Shown piece after piece: positions 54,538 through 63,325 of a DNA stretch of 64,000 nucleotides. The notes under the pieces were generated by a model that ran no database searches, had not been told where the DNA came from, and saw only the letters and a list, made by a program, of their open reading frames with translations. The stretch's first letter is position 1. Each line of letters begins with the position of its first letter. The DNA comes from Prevotella intermedia ATCC 25611 = DSM 20706 (GTDB lineage: Bacteria; Bacteroidota; Bacteroidia; Bacteroidales; Bacteroidaceae). The stretch covers positions 186,001-250,000 of the forward strand of contig NZ_CP019300.1 of NCBI RefSeq assembly GCF_001953955.1. Reading direction: 5' to 3'. Made by a program: the position numbers and the translations under genes.

Positions 54538-55584
54538 ATGAAGAAAATAGTTTTCACAACACTTGCTTTGTTCCTTCTTGTAGGGTGTGCAAAGCAAGCC
54601 GAACAGAAGTTTCCTACTCACCGTTTTACCGATGAAGTGCGGTTGCGGACCACTCCCGTGAAAGACCAAGGACAGAGTTCGCTGTGCTGGGCGTATGCCA
54701 TGCTGGCTACAATAGAGACCGAACACCTGATGCAAGGCGACTCCGTGAACCTCAGTCCCGACTATGTTGCGCGTATGTATTTGGCAGAACAGGCTACGAA
54801 AAGCCTATTGACAAGAACCCGAAATGCGGTTTTGCCCAATCAGGGTACGACTATTACCACTCGAGGAATGGCTGGAATGCTGATAGACCTTATTCAAACC
54901 TACGGCTTATACCACTTCGATGCCTACCATAAGCGAGGAGACGCAAGCTATAAGGTTATTGAACGCAAACTCAGTCAGGCAGTTTTAGCACCTAAGACAA
55001 GCAATGTAGCCGAACAGATTGGTTATATTAACACTATGTTGGACGATGAAATAGGTGCTGTTCCAAGGCAAGTGTTTCTTTATCGAGCCATTTACACACC
55101 GCAAGAGTTTGCCCACAGCGTATGTAAAAGCGACGAATACTTAGCTTTAACGAGCTTTACACACCACCCCTTCGGCACGTACTTCCCCTTGGAAGTGCCC
55201 GACAACTATTTTCACGACACCTTTTTAAATGTTCCCATCGACACTTTGATGCACCGCATAGAGCAGTCTGTGCGCTCGGGACACCCTGTTTGCTGGGAGG
55301 GCGACACGTCCGAAGATGGCTTCTCGTTCGCAGAAGGCATAGCAAAGTTAGACAACGACAACCAATTGCCTACACAAGCGCAACGCCAAAAGGCTTTTGA
55401 AACCTACCAAACTACCGACGACCATTGCATGGAGATAATGGGAATAGCCCACGACGAGGCGGGTAACAAATACTTTATTTGTAAGAATAGCTGGGGAAAA
55501 CACAACCGTTTTGGTGGTTTTATGTATCTAAGCTACAACTATGTGCGGCTGAAAACCATTGCCGTATATGTTGTGAGAAACTGA
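54538..55584 (+). CDS. C1-family (papain/bleomycin-hydrolase type) cysteine peptidase, lipoprotein
   Basis: 348 residues. Lipoprotein signal (ALFLLVGCAKQ). Papain fold with KDQGQSSLCWAYAMLATIE (nucleophile in SLCWAYA), the catalytic His in DDHCMEIMGIAHD and Asn in CKNSWGKHNRFGG. Shorter than the ~450-residue aminopeptidase C and has the BLH-like KDQG start. Follows glutaminyl cyclase by 45 bases; its stop is 4 bases from the convergent LytTR gene. Probably degrades peptides at the cell surface or periplasm. Confidence 0.87.
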   Translation: MKKIVFTTLALFLLVGCAKQAEQKFPTHRFTDEVRLRTTPVKDQGQSSLCWAYAMLATIETEHLMQGDSVNLSPDYVARMYLAEQATKSLLTRTRNAVLPNQGTTITTRGMAGMLIDLIQTYGLYHFDAYHKRGDASYKVIERKLSQAVLAPKTSNVAEQIGYINTMLDDEIGAVPRQVFLYRAIYTPQEFAHSVCKSDEYLALTSFTHHPFGTYFPLEVPDNYFHDTFLNVPIDTLMHRIEQSVRSGHPVCWEGDTSEDGFSFAEGIAKLDNDNQLPTQAQRQKAFETYQTTDDHCMEIMGIAHDEAGNKYFICKNSWGKHNRFGGFMYLSYNYVRLKTIAVYVVRN

Positions 55585-55588
55585 AAAC

Positions 55589-56293
55589 CTACCGCTTGCG
55601 CTCTTCCAAATATTCCTTGAAGGGTGCAAGAAAAGCATCGGTAACGTGTATTATCTCGTTGCCAATGTAGATGCAATCGTTCCTATCTACCTTTCTTATT
55701 TTATCCAATGCCACGATATACGAACGGCTTACACGCATGAAATGGGCAGAAGGGAGCAGCTCTTCCACTGCTTTCATGGTCATGTGTGTAACCAGTCGGC
55801 GGTCGGAAAGGTGGAAGATGACATAATCTTTCATTCCTTCCACATAAACGACATCGGTGAGCAGTACTTGCTGCAACTCTCCGTCAGCCTTCAGAAACAC
55901 CGTCGTTCTTTGGTTGTTTATGGGTTGCGTCAGCCTTTCGAACCAGTCCCTGGCTTTTTCTGCAGCCGTTAAGAACTTGTCGTAGCGTATTGGCTTCAGC
56001 AAGAAGTCGAGTGCATTCACCTCGTAGCTGTCGAAAGCATATTCCTTGAACGCTGTTGTAAAGATGATGCGAGTGCGTGATGGCACCATACGCGAAAGCT
56101 CCATACCATTCAGGTCGGGCATTTGAATATCGAGAAACAATAGGTCTACAACATCGTTTTTGATGGTCTGCAAAGCCGAAATAGAGTCGGTGAACGATGC
56201 CTTGAGCACCAAAAAAGGTGTACGTTCCACAAAATTCTCTAATAGCCGTATGGCTAAAGGTTCGTCGTCTACGATAATACACGTTAGATTCAT
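55589..56293 (-). CDS. LytTR-family response regulator
   Basis: 234 residues. Receiver domain with IIVDDEPLAIRLLE and phospho-acceptor D55 in LLFLDIQMPDLNG, then a LytTR DNA-binding domain (VYVEGMKDYVIFHLSDRRLVTHMTMKAVEELL, FMRVSRSYIVALDKI). Second gene of a pair; the histidine kinase start is upstream at 57367 and its stop 9 bases before. Targets unknown. Confidence 0.93.
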   Translation of the reverse strand: MNLTCIIVDDEPLAIRLLENFVERTPFLVLKASFTDSISALQTIKNDVVDLLFLDIQMPDLNGMELSRMVPSRTRIIFTTAFKEYAFDSYEVNALDFLLKPIRYDKFLTAAEKARDWFERLTQPINNQRTTVFLKADGELQQVLLTDVVYVEGMKDYVIFHLSDRRLVTHMTMKAVEELLPSAHFMRVSRSYIVALDKIRKVDRNDCIYIGNEIIHVTDAFLAPFKEYLEERKR

Positions 56294-56302
56294 AGGTATA
56301 TA

Positions 56303-57367
56303 TTAACTTCTTGTTCTTATTTTTATCTGCAACTTGTAGACTCCTTGCTCTACCGTTAGGCTCATTTCGTAGCGTTTGGCATACATCAGCTCCAAGCGTT
56401 TGCGCATATTCTCTATGCCAATACCGCTGCCGCTGTGGTCGCAACCGTCTTTCGGGTGGTTGCTGTTCTGGCAAGAGAACACCAAGAAACCGTTCTCTTC
56501 GGTCAGCGAAATGTCAATGAATGATGGCTTTCCGCTGCTCACACCGTGTTTGAAAGCGTTCTCGATGGGCGACAGAAACAGCATGGGCGCAATGGTTCGT
56601 GCCGTGTCGGGAACATCGAAATGCGTTGTTATCTTCACGTTCTTGTCGCAACGCAGTGCCATCAGGGAGATATAGTTTTCCATAAAGGCAATTTCTCCGC
56701 ACAGCGGCACTTCCTTTTGCTGCGTTTCGTAGAGCGCATAGCGCAGCAAGTCGGATAGTTCGCCAATGGAGTTTTGCGCCTCATCGGCATCAATCTGCGT
56801 CAAAGAAGAGATGTTGTTGAGCGTATTGAAAAGGAAATGTGGGTTTAATTGGTTCTTCAGCCAAGCCAGTTCAGCTTCCGTATTGCGCTGTTTTTCTTCT
56901 AAAAGTTGCTTCCGAAGGTCGCTCTGACGAATAAAATAACGCACGGAAATGGCTGCAATCGCCACGACATAGTTAAGAACCAGCCAGATAATAGCGAACT
57001 GATAGTAGTACAAATGTACCACCACACCATGGTCTGTATTGCTGCGTGGGAAGAACAAGTCGTAGTTCAGTAAAAATACCAAGGCAAATTCTACCAGCCA
57101 AAACAACCATCGGCGCAGCTTACTTTTATCTTCGTAGAGATACGGAACAAGAACATAGAAGTTTGCCATGAAGACCACGAGGAGCAGAAAGAACATAACA
57201 GCGTTGGTGCGCGCCGAAGCCGTTGCCACCCATGGGTCGCGTTCGGTGATATATACCACCACGCACCACGTTGCAGTAAGCATAAAGTAAATGCCTATTT
57301 GTGCAAGAAATATCACTACACTGCGTTTCTTCAACCACGCTTTTATTGTTTCCATCATCTTCCCCAT
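56303..57367 (-). CDS. LytS/YehU-type sensor histidine kinase
   Basis: 354 residues. Four membrane segments in the first ~150 residues, no extracellular sensor domain of note. His_kinase domain with LKNQLNPHFLFNTLNNISSL (H177 phospho-acceptor) and an HATPase with VPDTARTIAPMLFLSPIENAF and SGSGIGIENMRKRL. Pairs with the LytTR regulator below. Signal unknown; such pairs in Bacteroidota often control envelope or fermentation genes. Confidence 0.93.
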   Translation of the reverse strand: MGKMMETIKAWLKKRSVVIFLAQIGIYFMLTATWCVVVYITERDPWVATASARTNAVMFFLLLVVFMANFYVLVPYLYEDKSKLRRWLFWLVEFALVFLLNYDLFFPRSNTDHGVVVHLYYYQFAIIWLVLNYVVAIAAISVRYFIRQSDLRKQLLEEKQRNTEAELAWLKNQLNPHFLFNTLNNISSLTQIDADEAQNSIGELSDLLRYALYETQQKEVPLCGEIAFMENYISLMALRCDKNVKITTHFDVPDTARTIAPMLFLSPIENAFKHGVSSGKPSFIDISLTEENGFLVFSCQNSNHPKDGCDHSGSGIGIENMRKRLELMYAKRYEMSLTVEQGVYKLQIKIRTRS

Positions 57368-57393
57368 TGCTGCAAAAGTGTTGCTAATGTGTA

Positions 57394-57425
57394 CAAAGTT
57401 AGTTTTATTCTGCCATATCTACAAA
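57394..57425 (-). promoter_or_regulatory. Promoter of the LytS-LytTR pair
   Basis: Minus strand: TTTG (complement of 57422-57425), 20-bp spacer, TAACTTTG (complement of 57394-57401). Full consensus match. Confidence 0.8.
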
Positions 57426-57654
57426 TTATTTTCGACGAGTAATGCCCCTTGCTTCGACGAAAATGCGAATATACAGGTAATACAACAGCAAACATAAGCA
57501 TCTCTTCACCGAAATACCTGCCTTGTTTTTAAAACAGTCAGTATTCAATGTGGCAGGCAGACAGTTTCAGCTTTCTCCATTCAAAAGCACTTTTCCGATG
57601 CCTGCAATATTGCCCCTGCAAACCTTTTTATATGGCGAAAAAGGACGATAGGGA
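57426..57654. other. Intergenic region, no gene seen
   Basis: Between the LytS promoter and repeat copy 9. The repeat fringe GGCGAAAAAGGACGATA sits at its right edge. No ORF or RNA is supported. Confidence 0.4.
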
Positions 57655-57843
57655 TGTAAATATTTTTCACAAATACAACTATAGCATAACCACCTGTATA
57701 TCAATACGTTGTAAAACCTATTGTTTTGCATTCCAAAAGCGGCTCTTTTGCACGGTAAAAGCGTAGGTTTTGCGATGCAAAACAGCCGCTTTCGCAATGC
57801 CAAATCGAAATTATCGTTTTTCAGCGAAATTATCTTTACAAAA
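57655..57843 (+). repeat. 189-bp modular intergenic repeat, copy 9 (core X-Y-X')
   Basis: TGTAAATATTTTTCACAAA to TTATCTTTACAAAA. Left arm C form, right arm G form (one mismatch in the outer stem). Shares a ~120-bp extension on its right with copy 4 (CACGTGTTGG..., CCAGGAAACGCAATAAACCACG, CACCTACCTGC). Confidence 0.95.
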
Positions 57844-57981
57844 CCGAGGCGATTTTCCCACGTGTTGGCTGAAAGTTTCTAGAAATCCTAGATAAATTAG
57901 AATTACTATATAAACCCTTTCTCATTCAATACCAGGAAACGCAATAAACCACGCACCTACCTGCACTGAGCGATATAAAAA

Positions 57982-58040
57982 CATAAAAAACGTGTAGTCC
58001 TGATAGGCACAATGCCATTCGGAACTACACGTTTTTTATG
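57982..58040 (-). terminator. Terminator of the LRR protein gene
   Basis: CATAAAAAACGTGTAGT (57982-57998) is the exact reverse complement of ACTACACGTTTTTTATG (58024-58040): a 17-bp stem with a T-run when read on the minus strand, 14 bases after the stop. Confidence 0.85.
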
Positions 58041-58053
58041 TTCTGTGCGCTGT

Positions 58054-60123
58054 TTACTTCACTACGAAGCTACGGTTCACACCGTTTACAACGAGAATGT
58101 AACAGCCATTTGCCACATTATCGAGTGCAATTGTGCACGCGCCTTCGGCGTTGGTGGGCGCATCTGCAATCTTTGTACCGTTGGTTGCATAAAGCAACAC
58201 CTTGGCATTTGCCTTTGTACGGCTTACTGTAACCTTGCGTGTTGCAGCATTGTAGTCGATGCTGATGCCCGCTGCTTCGGTGGCTTCGATGCTTGTAGGA
58301 TTCTCACAACCTGTACCGTCGCCCTCTACATCTACCTTCCAGCCCTTATCGGTAGCAATTTTTGTATAGCTGATGGTTGTTTCTGGGTTGCCGTTTATTA
58401 CCAGTCTGTTGGTTGAGTGCTTAACGGTTGGTAAAGTTCTATAGAGTTTGTTCAGCTCGCAAGCGTCAAGGGAGTTGTGGCTAACATTTACTGCGTCTAA
58501 TTTAGCAAAGCTTCGAGGCAGTTTGAGTGCTGTTAGTTTAGCATTGTGTGCATTCAAATTCAAGAGTTCTGACAGATATTCAACATCAAGCTTCTGCAGA
58601 TTTGTTTCAGAAACATCGAGCCATTGGATAGCGTCAGACATTTCGTACTTAAGTGTACTCAAAGCCTGACAGCCAGATACGTTGAGCGTATTCAATTTAG
58701 ATTGCGCAGAAAGGTCTATCGCTGCAAGCGATATGTTGTCGTTCAACTCAACTTCTTCCAAATCGGAATTGGCTGCAAATTTAACCGCTTTCAGAATATT
58801 CAATCCCGATTTAAGAACTTTCAGTTTAGCATTGGCACTTAGGTCTAATGTTTCAAGGGCACTGTGAGAAACGTCTATAACCTCCAACAATGGGTTCTTG
58901 GAAAAATCTACGGCGTTAAATCTCTTACCATTGAACTTACATTCTATTTGCGTAATATCGCCATAGAACTGGATAGTTGTTGCATCAATAGCCTTGTAGA
59001 CGGGTGCATCGCCAGGTTCCAAGAGCGAATTGATGATTTTTTCTTTAAATTCGGCGTTACCTTCTTTCACCCAAATCTTTGTATTATCCCTCTTTGCTGC
59101 CAACTTTACCTTAATGTCTAAATTGCTTGCAACCGTCAAGGTTATGACAGGAGCATCGGCAGGAGGGGCTATCGGTGTTGCACAACCTGTGCCGTCGCCT
59201 TCCGCATCGGGTATCCACCTCTTGTCTTTCGCTATCTTTGTGTTGCACGTCGCAGTACCTTTATTGTCTTCAATGCCAAGATTTGGTTCGGTAGCTTTCA
59301 TTGTTGGCAATGCTCTGAATATATCGTCCAATGCGCAGGCATCAAGTAAATTGCTTTGAAGAGACACCACGCTCAGGTTCTTAGCGTTTTCGGGGAACTT
59401 TGCAGCCATAAGTTTACTGCCGTATCCGCCAAATTGTTCGAGCGCAGACAAGGCACTAATATCCAACTTTTGCATACCTGTACCATTCATATACAGAAAT
59501 TTAAGAGCTGGATTGTTCTTGAATACCATTGTAGTTAATGCTCGACATTCGTTTACACTCACCTTTTCCAACTTGGTTTGGTCGGAGAAATTCACTTCGG
59601 CAAGTTCCTTGTTGTTATTCAAATCTATTTCTTGCAACTCGGAATTGGGTGCTAACTTAAGCGAAGTAATGTTGTTGTAACCGCATTTCAGCTTTTTAAT
59701 ATTAGTATTAGCCAACAGGTCTAATGCTGCGAGGTGGCACTTCTCGGCAGTAATTTCTTCGATTAGCTTGTTCTTGGAAGCATCGATTGCAGTTATCTTT
59801 GCAAACTGTTTAGAACAGTCCATCTTCGTTACATTGCCATAAACATACATTGCACCCGAAGTAGAAGTGAAAGACAGTGCTGCGCCCATAGTAGAATTGA
59901 TGGTTACTTGCTGGAAGCCATCACCGCCATTGTTCAGCCAGATAAGCGTATTATCTTTGTTGGCAGCAAACTTCACAAAGACTTTCTTGTTCTTTGCAAC
60001 TGTCATTTTAATGAGTGGTGCATTTTCGGGAGGAATCTGAGTTTGTGCCATTGCATTCCCGACAAATAGCGTAAGAAGCAGAGAGAGTATGCTCCATTTC
60101 TTTAAAAAGTAGTTCTGTTTCAT
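58054..60123 (-). CDS. Large secreted leucine-rich-repeat protein with internal duplication
   Basis: 689 residues from ATG at 60123, chosen because the signal peptide (SILSLLLTLFVGNAMAQ) follows; eight more codons are open upstream. Two halves repeat the same layout: a short beta domain (KMTVAKNKKVFVKFAANKDN; again TLTVASNLDIKVKLAAKRDN), then a ladder of ~22-residue LRR units (VIDVSHSALETLDLSANAKLKVL), each half ending LDAC...LPT and DGTGC. The last ~75 residues (ITSIEATEAAGISIDYNAATRKVTVSRT..., then YILVVNGVNRSFVVK) are a sorting-like C-terminal domain. Probably surface-exposed and used for binding. Single gene. Confidence 0.85.
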   Translation of the reverse strand: MKQNYFLKKWSILSLLLTLFVGNAMAQTQIPPENAPLIKMTVAKNKKVFVKFAANKDNTLIWLNNGGDGFQQVTINSTMGAALSFTSTSGAMYVYGNVTKMDCSKQFAKITAIDASKNKLIEEITAEKCHLAALDLLANTNIKKLKCGYNNITSLKLAPNSELQEIDLNNNKELAEVNFSDQTKLEKVSVNECRALTTMVFKNNPALKFLYMNGTGMQKLDISALSALEQFGGYGSKLMAAKFPENAKNLSVVSLQSNLLDACALDDIFRALPTMKATEPNLGIEDNKGTATCNTKIAKDKRWIPDAEGDGTGCATPIAPPADAPVITLTVASNLDIKVKLAAKRDNTKIWVKEGNAEFKEKIINSLLEPGDAPVYKAIDATTIQFYGDITQIECKFNGKRFNAVDFSKNPLLEVIDVSHSALETLDLSANAKLKVLKSGLNILKAVKFAANSDLEEVELNDNISLAAIDLSAQSKLNTLNVSGCQALSTLKYEMSDAIQWLDVSETNLQKLDVEYLSELLNLNAHNAKLTALKLPRSFAKLDAVNVSHNSLDACELNKLYRTLPTVKHSTNRLVINGNPETTISYTKIATDKGWKVDVEGDGTGCENPTSIEATEAAGISIDYNAATRKVTVSRTKANAKVLLYATNGTKIADAPTNAEGACTIALDNVANGCYILVVNGVNRSFVVK

Positions 60124-60240
60124 CTTCTGATTTAATTTAAGTTCCACAAAATAGTTGTTATTTAAATGTATTTTCTTTATAAATGAGGTATGTTTCTTTT
60201 AGTTTTATGACACGTGTTGCCATTTATCGTATCTAATTTA

Positions 60241-60272
60241 CAAATATATGAATAAAAAAGAATAATAGCAAA
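60241..60272 (-). promoter_or_regulatory. Promoter of the LRR protein gene
   Basis: Minus strand: TTTG (complement of 60269-60272), 20-bp spacer, TATATTTG (complement of 60241-60248). Full match; leader of about 110 bases. Confidence 0.7.
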
Positions 60273-60416
60273 CAAAATGATTGTATTTTTATTAAATATA
60301 TGACAAGATGTATTGATTTTATTAAAAACAAGTAAAATATGAACAAGAAACAAAGAAGCAATAACTTAAATAATTGATATTTTTGCCTAAGCATTTAAAA
60401 ATACATCACTGTTCGC

Positions 60417-60447
60417 TTTGCACATCATCGGTAATTCGTTATCTTTG
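60417..60447 (+). promoter_or_regulatory. Promoter of pyrE
   Basis: TTTG at 60417-60420, 19-bp spacer, TATCTTTG at 60440-60447. About 25-base leader to the ATG at 60479. The 60273-60416 stretch before it holds no gene. Confidence 0.8.
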
Positions 60448-60478
60448 CAACAGAAAAAGAAGCATACTATTCAAATAT

Positions 60479-61111
60479 ATGGAAGATTTAAGGAAAACAT
60501 TTGCAGGCAAACTGCTCGGTATTAAAGCCATTAAGTTGCAACCCAACGACCCTTTCACGTGGGCAAGCGGGTGGAAGTCGCCTTTCTATTGCGACAATCG
60601 TAAAACTTTGTCGTACCACGATGTGCGCTCGTTCGTAAAGTTAGAACTTGTTCACGCTATCTTGGCAAACTTCCCAGAGGCTACGGCAGTGGCTGGAGTC
60701 GCAACAGGTGCCATTGCACAAGGGGCATTAGTGGCTGAAGAACTTGCAATGCCATATGCCTATGTGCGCCCTAAACCAAAGGACCACGGTATGAAAAACC
60801 AAATAGAAGGCGAATTGCCAGAAGGTTCAAAGGTTGTAGTGGTGGAAGATTTGATATCTACAGGCGGCTCATCGCTTAAGGCTGTGGCTGCATTGCGCGA
60901 GGCAGGCTTTGAGGTAGTGGGCATGGTTGCTTCTTACACCTACGGTTTCCCAGTGGCAGAAGAGGCTTTCAAGGAAGCCAACGTGCAGTTGGTTACGCTC
61001 ACCGACTATCAGAGCGTAGTAGAAAAAGCATTGGAAACAGGATATATTAACAAGGAAGACGTGCCAATGCTTGATGAATGGCGCAAAGACCCTGCAAATT
61101 GGAAGAAGTAA
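60479..61111 (+). CDS. pyrE: Orotate phosphoribosyltransferase
   Basis: 210 residues. ATG at 60479 is chosen since the family start (MEDLRKTFAGKLLGIKAIKL) is here, although the frame is open 35 codons upstream and the promoter lies inside that stretch. Joins orotate to PRPP in UMP synthesis. PRPP loop VVVVEDLISTGGSSLKAV, orotate side WASGWKSPFYCDNRKTLS, GVATGAIAQGA. The SRPBCC gene begins immediately after the stop. Confidence 0.95.
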   Translation: MEDLRKTFAGKLLGIKAIKLQPNDPFTWASGWKSPFYCDNRKTLSYHDVRSFVKLELVHAILANFPEATAVAGVATGAIAQGALVAEELAMPYAYVRPKPKDHGMKNQIEGELPEGSKVVVVEDLISTGGSSLKAVAALREAGFEVVGMVASYTYGFPVAEEAFKEANVQLVTLTDYQSVVEKALETGYINKEDVPMLDEWRKDPANWKK

Positions 61112-61525
61112 ATGAGCAAATTTGAAAGTAGCATAAAGCAGATTGCTTATCCTCAGCAAAGTGTTTACAATATGCTGAGCGACCTTACAAACATAGAGCG
61201 TGTAAAGGATAAAGTGCCCGAAGATAAGTTGCAGGGATTGACTTTCGACAAAGACACCATCTCTGTGAACGTACCTCCTGTCGGAGCTGTGTCTATGCGG
61301 ATTATCGAACGCGACGAACCGAAGACCATAAAGTTTGCAAGCGAAAACTCGCCGATGTCGTTCAACTTTTGGATTCAGATACTTCCTGTAGACGAAACCT
61401 CTTCAAAAATGAAGCTGACCATCGATGCCGATATTCCTTTCTTTGCAAAAAGCATGGTTTCAGGGCCACTACAAGAAGGCATAGAGAAGATTGCCAACGC
61501 CTTGGCAATGATTCCGTTTGAATAG
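61112..61525 (+). CDS. SRPBCC (START/polyketide-cyclase-like) family protein
   Basis: 137 residues. Starts directly after the pyrE stop with no gap, so cotranscribed. The pattern fits a helix-grip fold: KFESSIKQIAYPQQSVYNMLSDL, KVPEDKLQGLTFDKDTISV, and a final amphipathic helix LQEGIEKIANALAMIPFE. Such proteins bind a hydrophobic ligand; its identity here is unknown. The link with pyrE is conserved in Bacteroidota as far as I recall. Confidence 0.85.
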   Translation: MSKFESSIKQIAYPQQSVYNMLSDLTNIERVKDKVPEDKLQGLTFDKDTISVNVPPVGAVSMRIIERDEPKTIKFASENSPMSFNFWIQILPVDETSSKMKLTIDADIPFFAKSMVSGPLQEGIEKIANALAMIPFE

Positions 61526-61550
61526 GAAGAATACAAGACAATGATTATAA

Positions 61551-61576
61551 GAGCGTGATTTATCACGCTCCTTTCA
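61551..61576. terminator. Bidirectional terminator after the SRPBCC gene
   Basis: GAGCGTGAT-TT-ATCACGCTC (61551-61570), a perfect 9-bp stem with two-base loop, followed by CTTTCATT. Between convergent genes. Confidence 0.65.
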
Positions 61577-61670
61577 TTAAGTTTCCCTTTCAAAATTACT
61601 GTTATTTGGTTTGCAGGGTATTAGAATAATGTGGGTAAAAGCTGTGTAGCGTTTTGTCGGATACACGTTA

Positions 61671-62306
61671 TTACAGCTGCCCAGCCTCTACCTGCAGTAC
61701 TATTCGTTCTACAAGGCGGTCGGCACCTTTAGGGTCGTATCGCTTTTTAAGGCTTGCACCAAACACCCACGCAAAGGCTTGGTAGAAGCCTGCACGCACA
61801 GGACCGAGGAAAGCTTGTATGAGTTCGTAGCCCGTAGAGTGGGTTTCGCGGTCAATAAGTTTTATAAGTAGCTTTCCTTGCGAGTAAGTCAGCTTCTTTA
61901 TGCGAGGCGTGTATTCTTCTTTCAGTCCTTTTTCGACTGCTTTCATATGCGCATCGCGTTCCTTTTTCGTAGGAATAGTTTGGAGATAAGCACCTGTTTC
62001 CAATATAATTTGGTTACATTCTTTTGCCAATGGCAGCACCTTTTTTATATTAGCTACAAGGCGATTGTAGGCTTGACGCTGCTTATCGTTCTTAAATTCC
62101 ATAGGTGGAAAGATGTAAATCTTGTTCGTGCGCACATATTGTATGCTGTCGCTGCCCACCTTTGCTTTGCCAATATGCACCATCGGCACAAATGTGGGAG
62201 AGTTTAAGTCTACCACACGGTCTTCTGGATTAATATGTTCTTGCGCAAAACCGCTCACAGCGATAAGCAAGAAACAAAAGGCAAATATAATTCGACAGCA
62301 TCTCAT
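61671..62306 (-). CDS. DUF4294 family secreted protein
   Basis: 211 residues with a signal peptide (CRIIFAFCFLLIAVSGFAQ). The mature part is helical and basic, with the family pattern KIYIFPPMEFKNDKQRQAYNRLVANIKKVLP and a final RETHSTGYELIQAFLGPVRAGFYQAFAWVFG. DUF4294 proteins occur only in Bacteroidota and have no known role. A -7 box (TACTTTTG, complement of 62315-62322) lies only 8 bases before the start codon, so the transcript is probably leaderless. Confidence 0.82.
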   Translation of the reverse strand: MRCCRIIFAFCFLLIAVSGFAQEHINPEDRVVDLNSPTFVPMVHIGKAKVGSDSIQYVRTNKIYIFPPMEFKNDKQRQAYNRLVANIKKVLPLAKECNQIILETGAYLQTIPTKKERDAHMKAVEKGLKEEYTPRIKKLTYSQGKLLIKLIDRETHSTGYELIQAFLGPVRAGFYQAFAWVFGASLKKRYDPKGADRLVERIVLQVEAGQL

Positions 62307-62438
62307 AACGAGAGCAAAAGTAGCGATAATTTCGCAATCGAGTGCTTTTTTATATTATTTTATGGTTTTCTTATCTCAATAAATGCAGTGAATTGCCGTT
62401 TATGTAAATAGAAAATTACAGCAAAAACATAAAGATTT

Positions 62439-63029
62439 ATGAAGCTAAAATATATAATCAGCAAAGGTATAATGGCACTGTCGGTAGTGTTTGCACTAAT
62501 GGCTTGTAGCGAAAACATAGACTACGAGTACAGCAACTACCATTGCAACTTGGCGATTGACAACAGTGTGCATCTTGACGCAACACTTGCCAGCTCGATG
62601 AATGCACTTTCGCCAGGTATATTCACAACGATAAAGCCACTTTATAAAGACGGAACAAGCTATTTCTATTTTAAGAACAATCAGGGAATGGAGTCGGAAA
62701 AGCGTTTCAATGCGATTGACGAAAACTTGCAAAGCCACTTGCGCATAGGTATGAACAAAGGTCTTATAGTGGGCTTTGGCAACCTTGATACACCTGCCCG
62801 CTTCTTTGCTTACGACTTGCAATGCCCCAATTGTTTCGACTTCAATGCCCTACCGATTCGCTCTTACGAACTAACGGTAAACGGAACAGGCATTGCTACT
62901 TGCAAAACATGCAGACGAAGCTACAACCTTAACACAGGTGGCAACATCGTAAATGGCGAAAAGGGCAAAACAATGACACGTTACAGAGCAAGCACAGCAG
63001 GGGCATACGGAATGCTACGTGTACTTTAA
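62439..63029 (+). CDS. Lipoprotein with Rieske-like C-terminal domain carrying a CxxC/CxxC ligand set
   Basis: 196 residues. Lipoprotein signal with FALMAC lipobox (Cys at residue 23). From about residue 105 the layout is that of a Rieske domain: FFAYDLQCPNCFDF and GIATCKTCRRSYNLNTGGNIVNG. Rieske clusters normally use C-x-H and C-x2-H; here both His positions are Cys (C129, C132, C155, C158), which could bind Zn or a rubredoxin-like Fe. No membrane partner is adjacent. Function unknown. Confidence 0.78.
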   Translation: MKLKYIISKGIMALSVVFALMACSENIDYEYSNYHCNLAIDNSVHLDATLASSMNALSPGIFTTIKPLYKDGTSYFYFKNNQGMESEKRFNAIDENLQSHLRIGMNKGLIVGFGNLDTPARFFAYDLQCPNCFDFNALPIRSYELTVNGTGIATCKTCRRSYNLNTGGNIVNGEKGKTMTRYRASTAGAYGMLRVL

Positions 63030-63092
63030 GCACTGTATCAAGTATAAAATAACGAAGATTAAAGCGAGAAATACAAAAAAATATCAATTATC

Positions 63093-63123
63093 TTGTGAAA
63101 TTCGATATTTAGCATTATCTTTG
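63093..63123 (+). promoter_or_regulatory. Promoter of the tRNA-Leu gene
   Basis: TTG at 63093-63095, 20-bp spacer, TATCTTTG at 63116-63123. The tRNA starts 10 bases further. Confidence 0.7.
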
Positions 63124-63133
63124 CACACGGTTT

Positions 63134-63219
63134 GCCGCAATGGTGGAATTGGTAGACACGAGGGACTTAAAATCCCTTGGCCAGTAATGGCTGTGCGGGT
63201 TCAAGTCCCGCTCGCGGCA
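63134..63219 (+). tRNA. tRNA-Leu (anticodon TAA)
   Basis: 86 bases without an encoded CCA. Acceptor GCCGCAA/TCGCGGC (one A-C mismatch at pair 6), D-loop with GGTAGAC, anticodon stem AGGGA/TCCCT with loop CTTAAAA (anticodon TAA at 63168-63170), long class II variable arm (TGGCCAGTAATGGCTGT region) and T-loop GTTCAAGTC. Decodes UUA and UUG. Confidence 0.96.
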
Positions 63220-63325
63220 CTTTTAAAGACAGCGTATTAATGCGCTTACAAAATGAAAAGCATAGACGAGCACATTGCTCCCGATTAGCTTTTTGCTTTT
63301 ATACATTCAATTAAACATTGTCCAA

